Assembly (NCBI RefSeq): GCF_017310645.1
Contig: NZ_JAFLRH010000022.1
Span: 1 to 64,000 of the forward strand
Direction: 5' to 3'
Source of the DNA: Paradesulfitobacterium ferrireducens
GTDB lineage: Bacteria > Bacillota > Desulfitobacteriia > Desulfitobacteriales > Desulfitobacteriaceae
Length of the DNA stretch: 64,000 nucleotides
Part shown: one piece after another, positions 26,631 to 35,409 of the stretch
How the letters are laid out: each line of letters opens with the position of its first letter
Position numbering within the stretch: the first letter of the stretch is position 1
Notes under the pieces: generated by a model
Seen by the model: only the letters and a program-made list of their open reading frames with translations
Told to the model about the DNA's origin: nothing
The model's database searches: none
Position numbers and translations under genes: made by a program

Positions 26631-27494
26631 ATGTCATTTGCGGAGGACTTAGCACAGGAAAATTTCCTGATTACGGCAGAGTTAATTCCGCCCCGCGGTA
26701 CGGATTTCGAATATCTCTTACTACAGGCAGATGAGCTTTGGCCTTTTGTGAATGCGTTTAATCTTCCTGACAATCCAGGTGCTCGTCTGCATGCCGCGCC
26801 TTTGGGGTTGGCGCACAGATTGCAAGCACGCGGCTTTGAGTGCATCTATCAGGTTGCGTGCCGGGATCGCAACAGGATTGCTCTGCAAGCAGACCTCCTT
26901 GCAGCCCACATCCTTGGCATCCGCAATGTGCTGGTGGTTACCGGAGATCATACCATACTTGGTGATCATCCAGCCAGCAAACCAGTTTACGATTTAGATT
27001 CGGTGCAGCTCCTTGCCTTGTTGAATAAACTTAACCGGGGATTTGATGCGAATGACCGGCCTTTGACAGATAGGACGGAATTCTGTTATGGGGCAGTGGT
27101 GAACCCTGTGCTTGACGGGTTAGAAGCGCAAATTTGGAAGTTGAGACGCAAGGTAGAGTCCGGGACCTCCTTTGTTCAAACTCAGGCAGTTTTTGATCCT
27201 GAAGCGTTCCGGCTCTTAATGGAGAGTATAAAGGATATTCCGGTTAAGGTTCTGGCAGGCATTCTGCCGCTCCGTTCTGCCCGAATGGCTCGTTGGGTGA
27301 ATCACAATGTCCCTGGAATTTCCATTCCTCTCACCTTTATTAACCGGCTGGAGACAGCACAAGATCCTGTACTGGAAGGTTGGCGCATTACCGAGGAAAT
27401 TGTGGTTGCTATCAAGGAAATCGGTGATGGATTGCACTTTATGCCTTTAGGGGACAGTCACGGACTGGCCCAATTCCTTAAATCTTTTACCTAA
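26631..27494 (+). CDS. metF: methylenetetrahydrofolate reductase MetF
   Basis: Flavin-dependent TIM-barrel enzyme of 287 aa that reduces methylene-THF to methyl-THF, for methionine synthesis or the Wood-Ljungdahl methyl branch. Motifs are FLITAELIPPRGTDFE (catalytic Glu region), NLPDNPGARLHAAPLGLAH, QVACRDRNRIALQADLL and NVLVVTGDHTILGDHP, the last being the MetF flavin-site block. ATG 26631 has AGAAGGG upstream; the in-frame TTG 26625 lies inside the ribosome site. Pairing with MetV suggests the anaerobic MetVF type, which takes electrons from a partner rather than NADPH. A terminator-like stem follows. Confidence 0.88.
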   Translation: MSFAEDLAQENFLITAELIPPRGTDFEYLLLQADELWPFVNAFNLPDNPGARLHAAPLGLAHRLQARGFECIYQVACRDRNRIALQADLLAAHILGIRNVLVVTGDHTILGDHPASKPVYDLDSVQLLALLNKLNRGFDANDRPLTDRTEFCYGAVVNPVLDGLEAQIWKLRRKVESGTSFVQTQAVFDPEAFRLLMESIKDIPVKVLAGILPLRSARMARWVNHNVPGISIPLTFINRLETAQDPVLEGWRITEEIVVAIKEIGDGLHFMPLGDSHGLAQFLKSFT

Positions 27495-27575
27495 GGGCTG
27501 GTATGGCAGACTGGGATGTCTAACACCTTAATTTCAAAAAAATAAGGATTCTTGCGAAAGTCATCTCGTCGTTTC

Positions 27576-27607
27576 GGGGTACCTATCTTTTCTGGGGTAC
27601 CCCTTTT
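27576..27607 (+). terminator. terminator after metF
   Basis: An 8-pair stem GGGGTACC (27576-27583)/GGTACCCC (27596-27603) is followed by TTTT. Confidence 0.6.
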
Positions 27608-27643
27608 CCAATGCGTAAACAGTGGCACACGTGAAGCAATCGT

Positions 27644-27673
27644 TTGACACTTGCCAAAAATGTAGTTTATACT
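27644..27673 (+). promoter_or_regulatory. sigma-A promoter of rimO
   Basis: TTGACA (27644-27649), an 18-bp spacer and TATACT (27668-27673) lie about 35 bp before the rimO start. Confidence 0.75.
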
Positions 27674-27707
27674 AGGCGTTAGAGTTAGCTTAAATCGAGG
27701 TGGCAAG

Positions 27708-29033
27708 TTGACCAAAAAGTTTGCCGTAGTTACCCTGGGCTGCCCCAAAAACCAGGTGGACAGCGAAGTCATGACCGGTTTATTGGAACAAAAGTTTGAT
27801 TATATTTCCGCTCCGGAAGATGCGGATATTATTATCGTGAATACCTGTACTTTTATCGATGAAGCCAAGGAAGAATCCGTAAATACCATTCTGGAACTGG
27901 CCCAGCTTAAAGATAAGGGAAAAATTCTCTTAGCTGCGGGCTGTATGGCCCAGCGCTATGGGGAGCAGCTGTTGCAAGAAATTCCGGAACTTGACGGGGT
28001 TGTGGGTACGGATAAGATAGAGGAAATCGCGGAAGCTGTCACGGAGGCGGAACATAGCCGGGCTTGCTTTTTAGGAGGCGAGGTTCCGGATTATCTCTAT
28101 TCTGAAAAATCTTTACGCCGGAGGTCAACACCCGGGTATTACGCATATGTTAAAATTGCCGAAGGGTGTGACAATTACTGTACCTACTGTGTCATACCAC
28201 AGGTACGCGGGCGCTTTCGCAGCCGTCGGGAAGAATCGGTGGTCGCTGAGGTTGAAGCTTTGGCTGCTGATGGGGTTAAGGAAATTCTCCTGATTGCGCA
28301 GGATACGACCCGCTATGGCTTGGATTTATATGGAGAACTGCGTTTGCCTAAGCTCCTGCGCAGCTTGGCGAGAATTGAGGGTATTGAGTGGATCCGGTTG
28401 ATGTATTGCTATCCGGAAATGTTTATGGATGAACTGATTGAGACCATGAAAAGTGAGCCTAAGATCTGCCGTTACGTGGATTTGCCTTTGCAGCATGCTG
28501 ACGACAAAATCTTGCGGGAAATGAACAGGCGTGGGACAGCCGCGGAGGCTGAAGAATTAATCCGCAAGCTGCGGCAGGCAATGCCTGAGATCGTGATCCG
28601 GACCACGATGATTACCGGATTCCCGGGTGAGAGTGAACAAGAATTTCAAAGTTTACTTTCCTATGTAAAAAGAGTACAATTTGACCGATTAGGAGTTTTT
28701 GCCTATTCCCAGGAGGAAGGAACGGCTGCGGCTCGTCGGGAAGACCAGATTCCGATAGAGATCCGGGAAACCCGGCGGGAACAGGTCATGGCCTTACAGT
28801 ATGAGATTGTCTTAGAAAGACAAGCCCGCTGGATAGGAAAGACTTTAAAGGTTTTAGTCGAAGAGGAGCTGCCCGATGGCCGCTTTAGCGGGCGGACGCA
28901 GGGGGATGCGCCGGAGATTGACGGTGTGGTATATATTACAAAACCGTCTCGTAAATTAAAACCGGGAGAGTTTATTTCTGTTAAGATCATGGAAGCAGAC
29001 AGTTATGATTTAATAGGAGAGGTTGTTTTGTGA
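27708..29033 (+). CDS. rimO: ribosomal protein S12 methylthiotransferase RimO
   Basis: Radical-SAM enzyme of 441 aa that adds a methylthio group to an Asp of ribosomal protein S12. The N-terminal UPF0004 domain carries three cluster Cys (LGCPKNQVDSE, NTCTF, AAGCM). The radical-SAM motif is CDNYCTYCVIP (near 152-162), and a C-terminal TRAM domain ends the protein. The spelling LGCPKNQVDSEVM and length favour RimO over MiaB. TTG 27708 follows CGAGGTGG. It overlaps pgsA by 4 bp. Confidence 0.95.
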   Translation: MTKKFAVVTLGCPKNQVDSEVMTGLLEQKFDYISAPEDADIIIVNTCTFIDEAKEESVNTILELAQLKDKGKILLAAGCMAQRYGEQLLQEIPELDGVVGTDKIEEIAEAVTEAEHSRACFLGGEVPDYLYSEKSLRRRSTPGYYAYVKIAEGCDNYCTYCVIPQVRGRFRSRREESVVAEVEALAADGVKEILLIAQDTTRYGLDLYGELRLPKLLRSLARIEGIEWIRLMYCYPEMFMDELIETMKSEPKICRYVDLPLQHADDKILREMNRRGTAAEAEELIRKLRQAMPEIVIRTTMITGFPGESEQEFQSLLSYVKRVQFDRLGVFAYSQEEGTAAARREDQIPIEIRETRREQVMALQYEIVLERQARWIGKTLKVLVEEELPDGRFSGRTQGDAPEIDGVVYITKPSRKLKPGEFISVKIMEADSYDLIGEVVL

Positions 29034-29587
29034 ATCTGCCGAATCGTTTAACACTGGCTAGGATTATTTTAGTTCCGGTGTTTATGGCTTTTTTACTCCT
29101 GCAAGTCCCTAAAGGGCATACCATTTTCCCCCATCAGGACGTCGTGGCTGCCTTGATATTTATTTTGGCTTCAACGACGGACGGACTGGACGGGTATATT
29201 GCCCGTAAACGGGGGCAAGTTACGGTCCTGGGCAAATTTATGGATCCGCTTGCAGATAAACTGCTGGTCTCGGCGGCTTTAATCGCTCTAGTGGAACTGG
29301 GGGATGTCCCGGCGTGGGTAGCCTGGGTTATTATCGGGCGTGAATTCGCCGTTACTGGATTAAGGGCCATTGCTGCGGCTGACGGGCAAGTGATCGCGGC
29401 CAGCAAACTGGGTAAGATTAAGACTGTAACCCAGGTTATAGCAATTTCGGCAATTTTACTCAAGGATTGGCCTTTCTATTTAATTGGAATCCGAATTGGA
29501 CAGCCGGTGCTTTATTTGGCCTTGTTTTTTACAATTTGGTCAGGTGTTGATTATTTGGCCAAGACATGGAAACTACTGCGTAAGTAG
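29030..29587 (+). CDS. pgsA: CDP-diacylglycerol-glycerol-3-phosphate phosphatidyltransferase PgsA
   Basis: Integral membrane enzyme (185 aa) for the first committed step of phosphatidylglycerol synthesis. The CDP-alcohol phosphotransferase motif reads DGLDGYIARKRGQVTVLG followed by KFMDPLADK, with all catalytic Asp present. Several hydrophobic segments follow. GTG 29030 overlaps the rimO stop (GTGA), a common arrangement in Firmicutes. A terminator follows. Confidence 0.95.
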   Translation: MNLPNRLTLARIILVPVFMAFLLLQVPKGHTIFPHQDVVAALIFILASTTDGLDGYIARKRGQVTVLGKFMDPLADKLLVSAALIALVELGDVPAWVAWVIIGREFAVTGLRAIAAADGQVIAASKLGKIKTVTQVIAISAILLKDWPFYLIGIRIGQPVLYLALFFTIWSGVDYLAKTWKLLRK

Positions 29588-29638
29588 TAGTTTCATTTCT
29601 AAACTTATTTTATAAACTTTTTTTGGAAAACAATCAGG

Positions 29639-29675
29639 AAAGAGTTCGCTAATTTTGGCAAACTCTTTTTCTTTT
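29639..29675 (+). terminator. terminator after pgsA
   Basis: Stem AAAGAGTT (29639-29646)/AACTCTTT (29661-29668), then TTCTTTT. Confidence 0.7.
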
Positions 29676-29756
29676 GTCATCCTGACCAAGCTCTAACCAA
29701 ATACCTTATTCTGGACGTTTTTACTAAAATTATATCTAAGATATTAATCTATGATT

Positions 29757-29765
29757 TGTTATAAT
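29757..29765 (+). promoter_or_regulatory. extended -10 promoter before the small membrane protein gene
   Basis: TGTTATAAT is a TGn extended -10 with a perfect TATAAT; no good -35 is present. It lies 40 bp upstream of ATG 29805. Confidence 0.6.
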
Positions 29766-29804
29766 GTCAATATGGACAAGTTGAAGTAGAGGAGGGGAGA
29801 GACC

Positions 29805-30323
29805 ATGACCAAACAGCGCTTGACGCTGATTAGTGTGGTTGGACTCCTTGTTTTCTCGTTGTTGTTTGGCGGGCAATTCTTGTATAAGAAAAACTGGGTT
29901 GATAAATCAATCCAGGAGCAAAGCCGGCAAATTCCGGGAGTTATTTCAGCCACGGTAGTGCAGGAAAACGGGCAGCAAGTCTTGAATGTAGCAACTAAGC
30001 AGATTCCTGATTTACATCAGGCAGCCAGAGATTTGCTTAATTTGGCCGGAGGACGGCCTATCCGTTTATTGGATACACGTACCCCTAAGCTTGAACAACT
30101 CTTGAATCAGATGCAGTTTGCCCTCCAGGAGGGCGTGGTGCGCGGGAATTTTACGGAAATGGCTCAGTCCGTTAAAGATCAGGCGGAGAAAGCGGGAGTC
30201 AAGTTTGATTTGACCATGGACAGTGACTACATTTATTTGGAATTAAACGATCAGGACGGGCAGCTGGTCACGGTACTTGAGCGCCGCGGTCAAGGACTTT
30301 TTCTGCCCAGTGCCAAAAACTGA
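29805..30323 (+). CDS. hypothetical single-pass membrane protein
   Basis: A 172-aa protein with one N-terminal hydrophobic segment (about 6-26) and an otherwise soluble, helix-rich part that is presumably outside the membrane. I do not recognise the family. ATG 29805 has GAGGAGGGGAGAG upstream. The gene ends 20 bp before the FtsH-like gene and shares its promoter region, so it may be an adaptor, substrate or regulator of that protease. The short hydrophilic domain has balanced charge and no Cys. Confidence 0.65.
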   Translation: MTKQRLTLISVVGLLVFSLLFGGQFLYKKNWVDKSIQEQSRQIPGVISATVVQENGQQVLNVATKQIPDLHQAARDLLNLAGGRPIRLLDTRTPKLEQLLNQMQFALQEGVVRGNFTEMAQSVKDQAEKAGVKFDLTMDSDYIYLELNDQDGQLVTVLERRGQGLFLPSAKN

Positions 30324-30343
30324 GGTAAGGAGGGGAGAGAGAA

Positions 30344-31816
30344 ATGATTAGGGATGTCGCTCTGGGAGCGGCCGCAGGCTTTTTGATTTATCTTTTTGCC
30401 ATGGGCTATAATATTGTGCCACTTCTTTTTATTGTGGGAGGCGCATATTTCATCTGGAGAGTGGTGATCGAGCGCGGAATGGTCCGGTCTCCCGGGAAAG
30501 GAGTAGTCGTTTCCTCGACTCCAGTTACCTTTGACGATATTGGCGGCCAGGCGACGGCTAAGAAAGAGCTTCAGGAAGGGCTGGATTTCCTGCGCCACAG
30601 TGACCGGATGAAAGAGCTTGGGATTCGGCCCTTAAAAGGAATTTTGCTTTTAGGCCCTCCGGGAACAGGAAAAACGTTGTTGGCCAAGGCGGCAGCCCGC
30701 TATACCAACTCGGCTTTTTTGGCAGTTTCCGGAAGTGAGTTTGTGCAAATGTACGCAGGGGTTGGAGCGGAGAGAGTTCGCAGTTTGTTTAAGCGGGCCC
30801 GGGAAGTGGCGCGCAAGGAGAAAAAACATAGTGCGATTATCTTTATTGATGAGATGGATATTCTAGGCGGTAAAAGAGGGAGTAATATCTCCCATCATGA
30901 ATACGATCAGACGTTAAACCAACTCTTGGTTGAGATGGACGGGCTGGGTTCGGATCAAAACCCGCAGATTCTAGTGATCGGGGCGACCAACCGGGCTGAA
31001 GCTCTCGATGCGGCCTTGCTCAGACCGGGGCGCTTTGACCGCCAGGTGAATGTGGATCTGCCGGACAAGGAAGGACGTTTGGCCATCCTTCAGATTCATA
31101 CGAAGAACAAGCCTTTGGCGGAGGACGTCGACTTAGAGCAAATTGCCCACGAAACGTTTGGCTTTTCCGGAGCGCATTTAGAAAGTCTGACCAATGAGGC
31201 GGCCATTTTTGCCCTGAGAGAAAAATCTAAGGTGATTGTACAGAAGCATTTGCGTGAAGCGGTGGAAAAAGTGATGCTTGGGGAAAAACTCGATCGGCGG
31301 CCGACAGCGGATGAACTATGGCGGGTGGCCGTGCATGAAGGGGGGCATGCCCTCCTGGCTGAAACGGTCAAGCCAAATTCCGTGGCCCAAATCTCGATTC
31401 GCTCGCGCGGCCATGCCCTGGGGTTTGTGCGTCATTATCCGGACGATGACCTCTACCTCTATACTCAGGAAATGCTGGAACAGCAGATTATGGTGGCTCT
31501 CGCGGGCGCAGTGGCTGAGCATATGATACTCGGCACGCGCAGCACGGGCAATGCGGGGGATTATGAACACGCGCTCAGTATGGTGGAACGCATCCTGGCA
31601 TCCGGCATGTCTACGCTAGGAATTATTGACCTCTCCCGTTTAAATGACGGACAAAGGCAAAAAATCACAAGAGAGATTTTAGCCGAGCTTGAACAGAAAA
31701 CCCGGGTTGTATTGGAAGAGAAAAAAGAAACCCTGCTCGCTGTGGCCAAGATTCTACAAGAAGAGGAAACGGTGAGCGGGGATGCGTTAAGGGAGTTTTT
31801 GCATAAGGTAGCTTAA
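30344..31816 (+). CDS. short FtsH-like membrane AAA+ metalloprotease
   Basis: A 490-aa FtsH relative; FtsH proper is about 600-650 aa. The N-terminus has two closely spaced hydrophobic segments (about 5-40) but not the usual extracytoplasmic domain. The AAA domain has TFDDIGGQATAKKEL, Walker A GPPGTGKTLLAKA, Walker B AIIFIDEMDIL and the SRH block ATNRAEALDAALLRPGRFDR. The protease zinc motif is HEGGH (FtsH has HEAGH), with a later Asp in GNAGDYEHA. All catalytic elements appear intact. ATG 30344 follows AAGGAGGGGAG. It is probably a second, specialised FtsH acting with the small membrane protein upstream. Confidence 0.85.
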   Translation: MIRDVALGAAAGFLIYLFAMGYNIVPLLFIVGGAYFIWRVVIERGMVRSPGKGVVVSSTPVTFDDIGGQATAKKELQEGLDFLRHSDRMKELGIRPLKGILLLGPPGTGKTLLAKAAARYTNSAFLAVSGSEFVQMYAGVGAERVRSLFKRAREVARKEKKHSAIIFIDEMDILGGKRGSNISHHEYDQTLNQLLVEMDGLGSDQNPQILVIGATNRAEALDAALLRPGRFDRQVNVDLPDKEGRLAILQIHTKNKPLAEDVDLEQIAHETFGFSGAHLESLTNEAAIFALREKSKVIVQKHLREAVEKVMLGEKLDRRPTADELWRVAVHEGGHALLAETVKPNSVAQISIRSRGHALGFVRHYPDDDLYLYTQEMLEQQIMVALAGAVAEHMILGTRSTGNAGDYEHALSMVERILASGMSTLGIIDLSRLNDGQRQKITREILAELEQKTRVVLEEKKETLLAVAKILQEEETVSGDALREFLHKVA

Positions 31817-31879
31817 GGGTTGGGAGTTCGCTAAGCTGGGTAACCTCCAATAAGGAGAATTGCATTAGGGCAGATTATG

Positions 31880-31923
31880 GACTGCGTAGGTTCTGATTGA
31901 ACCGAAGCAGTCTTATTTTTTTC
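31880..31923 (+). terminator. terminator after the FtsH-like gene
   Basis: GACTGC pairs with GCAGTC and inner GGTTC with GAACC, followed by TTATTTTTTTC. A strong rho-independent terminator. Confidence 0.85.
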
Positions 31924-32092
31924 TTCGTTAAGCTGATTCAGTGGTGCTGCGTAGAAGCATGGAAGTCTGATTCCTGGCTTCTGGCTTCTGACTCCTGAAG
32001 TACAGTACATCTGATTTATTTTTCTTAAGCAGGATAAGCCGGGGAGAGATGAGAAATAATTTAGGTAGTTTGGCCGTAAGCTTTTAGGGCAA

Positions 32093-32101
32093 TGATATAA
32101 T
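32093..32101 (+). promoter_or_regulatory. extended -10 promoter of cinA
   Basis: TGATATAAT has the TGn extension and a perfect -10. The -35 region is poor. It lies about 65 bp before cinA. Confidence 0.55.
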
Positions 32102-32166
32102 GTCAGAGTATATAGGGATGTAAGAATTCTTAGTTTGCATTGAGGATGGGAGAGTGATAAAATCTT

Positions 32167-33405
32167 ATGAAAGCTGAAATTTTAGCGACGGGTACCGAGC
32201 TTTTGTTGGGCCAGACTTTAAACACCAGTGCGCATTATTTGACGGGTAAATTGTCCAGTTTGGGCATAGAAGTCGATTATCATATAACGGTCGGTGATAA
32301 CCCTAAACGGATCGAGGATTCGCTGCGCCAAGCCTTGGAACGTTCTGAACTGGTGGTTACGACCGGGGGGCTGGGCCCTACCGTTGATGACCTAACCAAA
32401 GAACTGGTCGCCAAGGTTCTGGGGCTGGAACTGGAATTAGATCCGGCGAGTCTCAAGCATATCGAGGATTTCTTTGCTCTGCGCAAAGCTAAGATGCCTG
32501 AAAGTAACCGCAAACAAGCTTATTTCCCCAAAGGAGCGAAAATCTTACCCAACCCGGTGGGGACGGCGCCCGGGGCGATCATTACCAAAGAGGGAAAAAC
32601 AGTGGTCATTCTGCCAGGTCCGCCTTTTGAAATGCAGCTGATGTATGAAAATTACGTCCACCGGGAGCTGGAAGAAATCGTGGGTCCGGACGCAGAGCGC
32701 ATGAATGTGCGGGTGCTGAAAATCTTCGGGATGGGGGAGTCTGCGATCGAGGAAGTGATTGCGGACCTTTTGAATCTGCCGAACCCGACCATGGCTTTGC
32801 TTGCGAAACGGGCCGAGATGCATATCCGGCTGGTGGTCCGCAGCGCGGATGCGGTGGAAGCCCGGCGGATTCTCGACCAGGCTGAGGCCGAGATCCGTTC
32901 CCGGCTGGGTGACAAGGTTTTTGGACGGGATCAGGACAGCATGATTGGGATTGTGGCCAAGGCTTTGCGGGAGCGCGGCCTGACCGTGGCTACGGCCGAA
33001 TCCTGTACCGGCGGGCTTGTGGCAGCGGCTCTGACCCAGCAACCGGGAAGTTCTGAATTTTACCTGGGTGGAGTGGTAAGCTATGCCAATGCGGTCAAGG
33101 AAAGTATGCTTGGGGTCGGACGGCAGAGCTTGGAACAGCAGGGGGCAGTCAGCCCGGAGGTGGCTAAGGAGATGGCTGCCGGCGCCCGTGCACGCTTAGG
33201 CGCGGATTTGGCCTTGGCGACGACGGGAATCGCGGGTCCGGACGGCGGCACTGACGCCAAACCGGTGGGCTTGGTTTACATCGGCTTAGCCACAGCGCAA
33301 GGAGCAGAAGCTAAGAAATTTCAGTTTTACGGAGGGCGGGATTCCGTGCGCGCTCTCACTGTTCAGGCAGCCCTTAATTGGCTGCGCTTATATTTACAAG
33401 TTTGA
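32167..33405 (+). CDS. cinA: CinA family protein (NMN deamidase / competence-damage inducible)
   Basis: A 412-aa two-domain protein. The N-terminal molybdopterin-binding-like domain (1-170) has TGTELLLGQTLNTSAHYL and TTGGLGPTVDDLTKE. The C-terminal NMN amidohydrolase domain (about 255-412) has ATAESCTGGLVAAALT and ATTGIAGPDGGT. It recycles NMN to nicotinate mononucleotide and may also act on ADP-ribose. In many Firmicutes it follows pgsA and precedes recA; here recA is absent and a DEAD-box helicase gene follows. Confidence 0.95.
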   Translation: MKAEILATGTELLLGQTLNTSAHYLTGKLSSLGIEVDYHITVGDNPKRIEDSLRQALERSELVVTTGGLGPTVDDLTKELVAKVLGLELELDPASLKHIEDFFALRKAKMPESNRKQAYFPKGAKILPNPVGTAPGAIITKEGKTVVILPGPPFEMQLMYENYVHRELEEIVGPDAERMNVRVLKIFGMGESAIEEVIADLLNLPNPTMALLAKRAEMHIRLVVRSADAVEARRILDQAEAEIRSRLGDKVFGRDQDSMIGIVAKALRERGLTVATAESCTGGLVAAALTQQPGSSEFYLGGVVSYANAVKESMLGVGRQSLEQQGAVSPEVAKEMAAGARARLGADLALATTGIAGPDGGTDAKPVGLVYIGLATAQGAEAKKFQFYGGRDSVRALTVQAALNWLRLYLQV

Positions 33406-33430
33406 CAAGTTTGAAAGGAGTTTTCACTGA

Positions 33431-35029
33431 TTGATGGTAGAACGTTTACACGCATTTGGTAATTTAAAGTTAGGCAAGCAAGTCATCCAAGCCATTGCAG
33501 AAATGGGGTTTGAAGAACCTTCACCCATTCAGAAAGAAGCGATTCCCTTAGCCTTAGAAGGATTGGATTTAATCGGGCAGGCTCAGACCGGAACCGGAAA
33601 GACCGCGGCTTTCGGAATTCCGATTGTGGAGCGGGTTAATGCCAAGTTTCAGGCTGTCCAGGCGATTATTGTGACCCCGACCCGGGAATTGGCAGTACAA
33701 GTATCTGAGGAGATCGGCAAGATCGGAAAATACCGGCATGTGAAGGCTTTGGCGATTTATGGCGGCCAGTCGATCGACCGGCAGATCCGGGCCCTCCGCT
33801 TCGGCTGCCAAATCGTGGTCGGCACGCCCGGCCGCTTGCTGGACCATCTGAACCGGGGCACCCTCAGTTTGAAGTATGTTAAGATGGTTGTCCTCGATGA
33901 AGCGGACGAGATGCTGGACATGGGCTTTATTGAGGATATCGAGAATATCCTGAAAAGGGTCCCGACTGAGGAACGGCAGGTTATGCTGTTCTCAGCCACC
34001 ATGCCCCCGGAAATCAGGCGGCTGGCTAAAAATTATATGAAAGACCCGAAATCTATCGCGGTCAGCCGGGATGAACTGACCGTTCCTTTAATCGAGCAGG
34101 TTTTCTACGAGACCAGGGAAAAGGTTAAAGTGGATGCCTTAGCCCGGATTATTGATATGGGAGAAATCGGCCAGGGCATAATCTTTTGCCGTACCAAACG
34201 TGGGGTAGATGAGCTGGTGGCAGCCCTTGAAGCCCGCGGCTATCTGGCCGATGCCCTCCACGGCGACTTAAGCCAGCAGCAGCGCGACCGGGTGATGAAA
34301 CGCTTCCGCGACGGCAAAACCGAGATTTTAGTGGCCACGGATGTTGCGGCGCGCGGGCTGGACATCGACAATGTGACCCATGTCATTAACTTTGATATTC
34401 CCCAGGATCCTGAAAGCTACGTGCACCGGATCGGACGCACCGGCCGTGCCGGGCGTAAAGGAATAGCCATTACCCTCATTACTCCTCGTGAGTATCGCCA
34501 ACTAAGACAGATCGAGCAGCTGATCAAGGCCAGGATCCGGCGCCAGGAACTGCCTTCACTTGAGGATATCAGTGAGCGCCAGGCCGAAAACCTTAAGAAC
34601 CAACTGGTGAAGTTGATTCAAAGTAATCGTCTTGCAACTTACCGTTCGATTGTTTCCAGCCTGCTTGAAGATTATGATTCGACTGATGTGGCTGCGGCGG
34701 CGCTGAAATACGCAGTCGAAGGAGTGGACAGCGCAGACCGGAATGATGAGGATGATGAAGTCTCATTCACCAATACCGGAGCCTCCCCCGGGATGGTGCG
34801 CCTGTTTATGAATATCGGACGGCTGCAGCAGATCCGCCCCCAGGACATTGTGCGCTGGATTGCGGAAGAAAGCGGAATCCCCGGGAATATCATCGGGATG
34901 ATTAACATCTACGATAAATTCACTTTCGTGGAAGTGCCGTCAGAGCATGCTAGCCGTGTCTTAAGCTGCATGCATCAGAATATGATCAAAGGGCGCAAGG
35001 TCAATGTGGAACCGGCCAAAGCGCGGTAA
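33431..35029 (+). CDS. DEAD-box ATP-dependent RNA helicase with DbpA-type RNA-binding domain
   Basis: A 532-aa RNA helicase for ribosome assembly or RNA turnover, of the CshA/DeaD type. Motifs in order are the Q motif (FEEPSPIQ), AQTGTGKTA, PTRELAVQ, VLDEADEM, SAT, RGLDIDNVTH and HRIGRTGRAGR. The C-terminal 75 residues form a DbpA-like RNA-binding domain, preceded by an acidic linker (DRNDEDDE). The start is TTG 33431 or ATG 33434; AAGGAG lies 11 and 14 bp upstream respectively. A terminator follows directly. Confidence 0.92.
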   Translation: MMVERLHAFGNLKLGKQVIQAIAEMGFEEPSPIQKEAIPLALEGLDLIGQAQTGTGKTAAFGIPIVERVNAKFQAVQAIIVTPTRELAVQVSEEIGKIGKYRHVKALAIYGGQSIDRQIRALRFGCQIVVGTPGRLLDHLNRGTLSLKYVKMVVLDEADEMLDMGFIEDIENILKRVPTEERQVMLFSATMPPEIRRLAKNYMKDPKSIAVSRDELTVPLIEQVFYETREKVKVDALARIIDMGEIGQGIIFCRTKRGVDELVAALEARGYLADALHGDLSQQQRDRVMKRFRDGKTEILVATDVAARGLDIDNVTHVINFDIPQDPESYVHRIGRTGRAGRKGIAITLITPREYRQLRQIEQLIKARIRRQELPSLEDISERQAENLKNQLVKLIQSNRLATYRSIVSSLLEDYDSTDVAAAALKYAVEGVDSADRNDEDDEVSFTNTGASPGMVRLFMNIGRLQQIRPQDIVRWIAEESGIPGNIIGMINIYDKFTFVEVPSEHASRVLSCMHQNMIKGRKVNVEPAKAR

Positions 35030-35036
35030 AGAAAAA

Positions 35037-35082
35037 GGGGCCGTTACACCACGAACGTTGTGCAACAGCCCCCCTTCTTTTT
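35037..35082 (+). terminator. terminator after the helicase gene
   Basis: A composite stem (GGGGC, GTT, CAC pairing with GTG, AAC, GCCCC, with single unpaired bases between) is followed by a T-rich tract CTTCTTTTT. Confidence 0.75.
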
Positions 35083-35135
35083 AAGTTGAGAATATCACTG
35101 GGGGTGGTTCAGGCCAGCTCCATGTTTTTTAAGTT

Positions 35136-35276
35136 TTAATAATAAGTTCGCACAGGGATTTTGAGGTCTCGGCAGCTATGGGTCTTGTTTCCCTCTGCGA
35201 TCTGGTTCACAAGGTTAATTGCGATCATAGCTTCACTTTTTGCCGCTAATTGCTCTAATTCAGACAGCGTAATCAT
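35136..35276 (-). CDS. small hypothetical protein, 46 aa
   Basis: A minus-strand frame of 46 codons. ATG at 35276 is preceded by GAGGAGGG at good spacing. The product starts MITLSELEQLAAKSEAMIAI and ends RDLKIPVRTYY. It is polar and helix-prone, has one Cys, and has no membrane segment. It lies between the helicase terminator and the divergent amidohydrolase gene. I do not recognise it; the strong ribosome site is the main support. Confidence 0.55.
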   Translation of the reverse strand: MITLSELEQLAAKSEAMIAINLVNQIAEGNKTHSCRDLKIPVRTYY

Positions 35277-35320
35277 ACCATTCCCTCCTCTGCGAACCTA
35301 TGTGTAAACTTATTTTATCA

Positions 35321-35349
35321 TTGGCATTATTTTAGAAAAATGATAGAAT
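35321..35349 (+). promoter_or_regulatory. sigma-A promoter of the cytosine-deaminase-like gene
   Basis: TTGGCA (35321-35326), a 17-bp spacer and TAGAAT (35344-35349), about 60 bp before ATG 35410. Confidence 0.55.
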
Positions 35350-35409
35350 GAAATTAAATAATACTTAATATATTTGACTGTAATTAACAATAATTAAAGG
35401 AGCAGCGGG

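Larger units (their letters stand above)
31817..32166. other. intergenic region before cinA
   Basis: 350 bp with a terminator (31880-31923), a patch of short imperfect CTGGCTTCTG-type repeats (about 31970-32000) and an extended -10 element (32093-32101). No coding region is supported. Confidence 0.6.

Noticed and set aside
27708-29033. Assignment as MiaB
   Set aside because: LGCPKNQVDSE and coupling to pgsA fit RimO.
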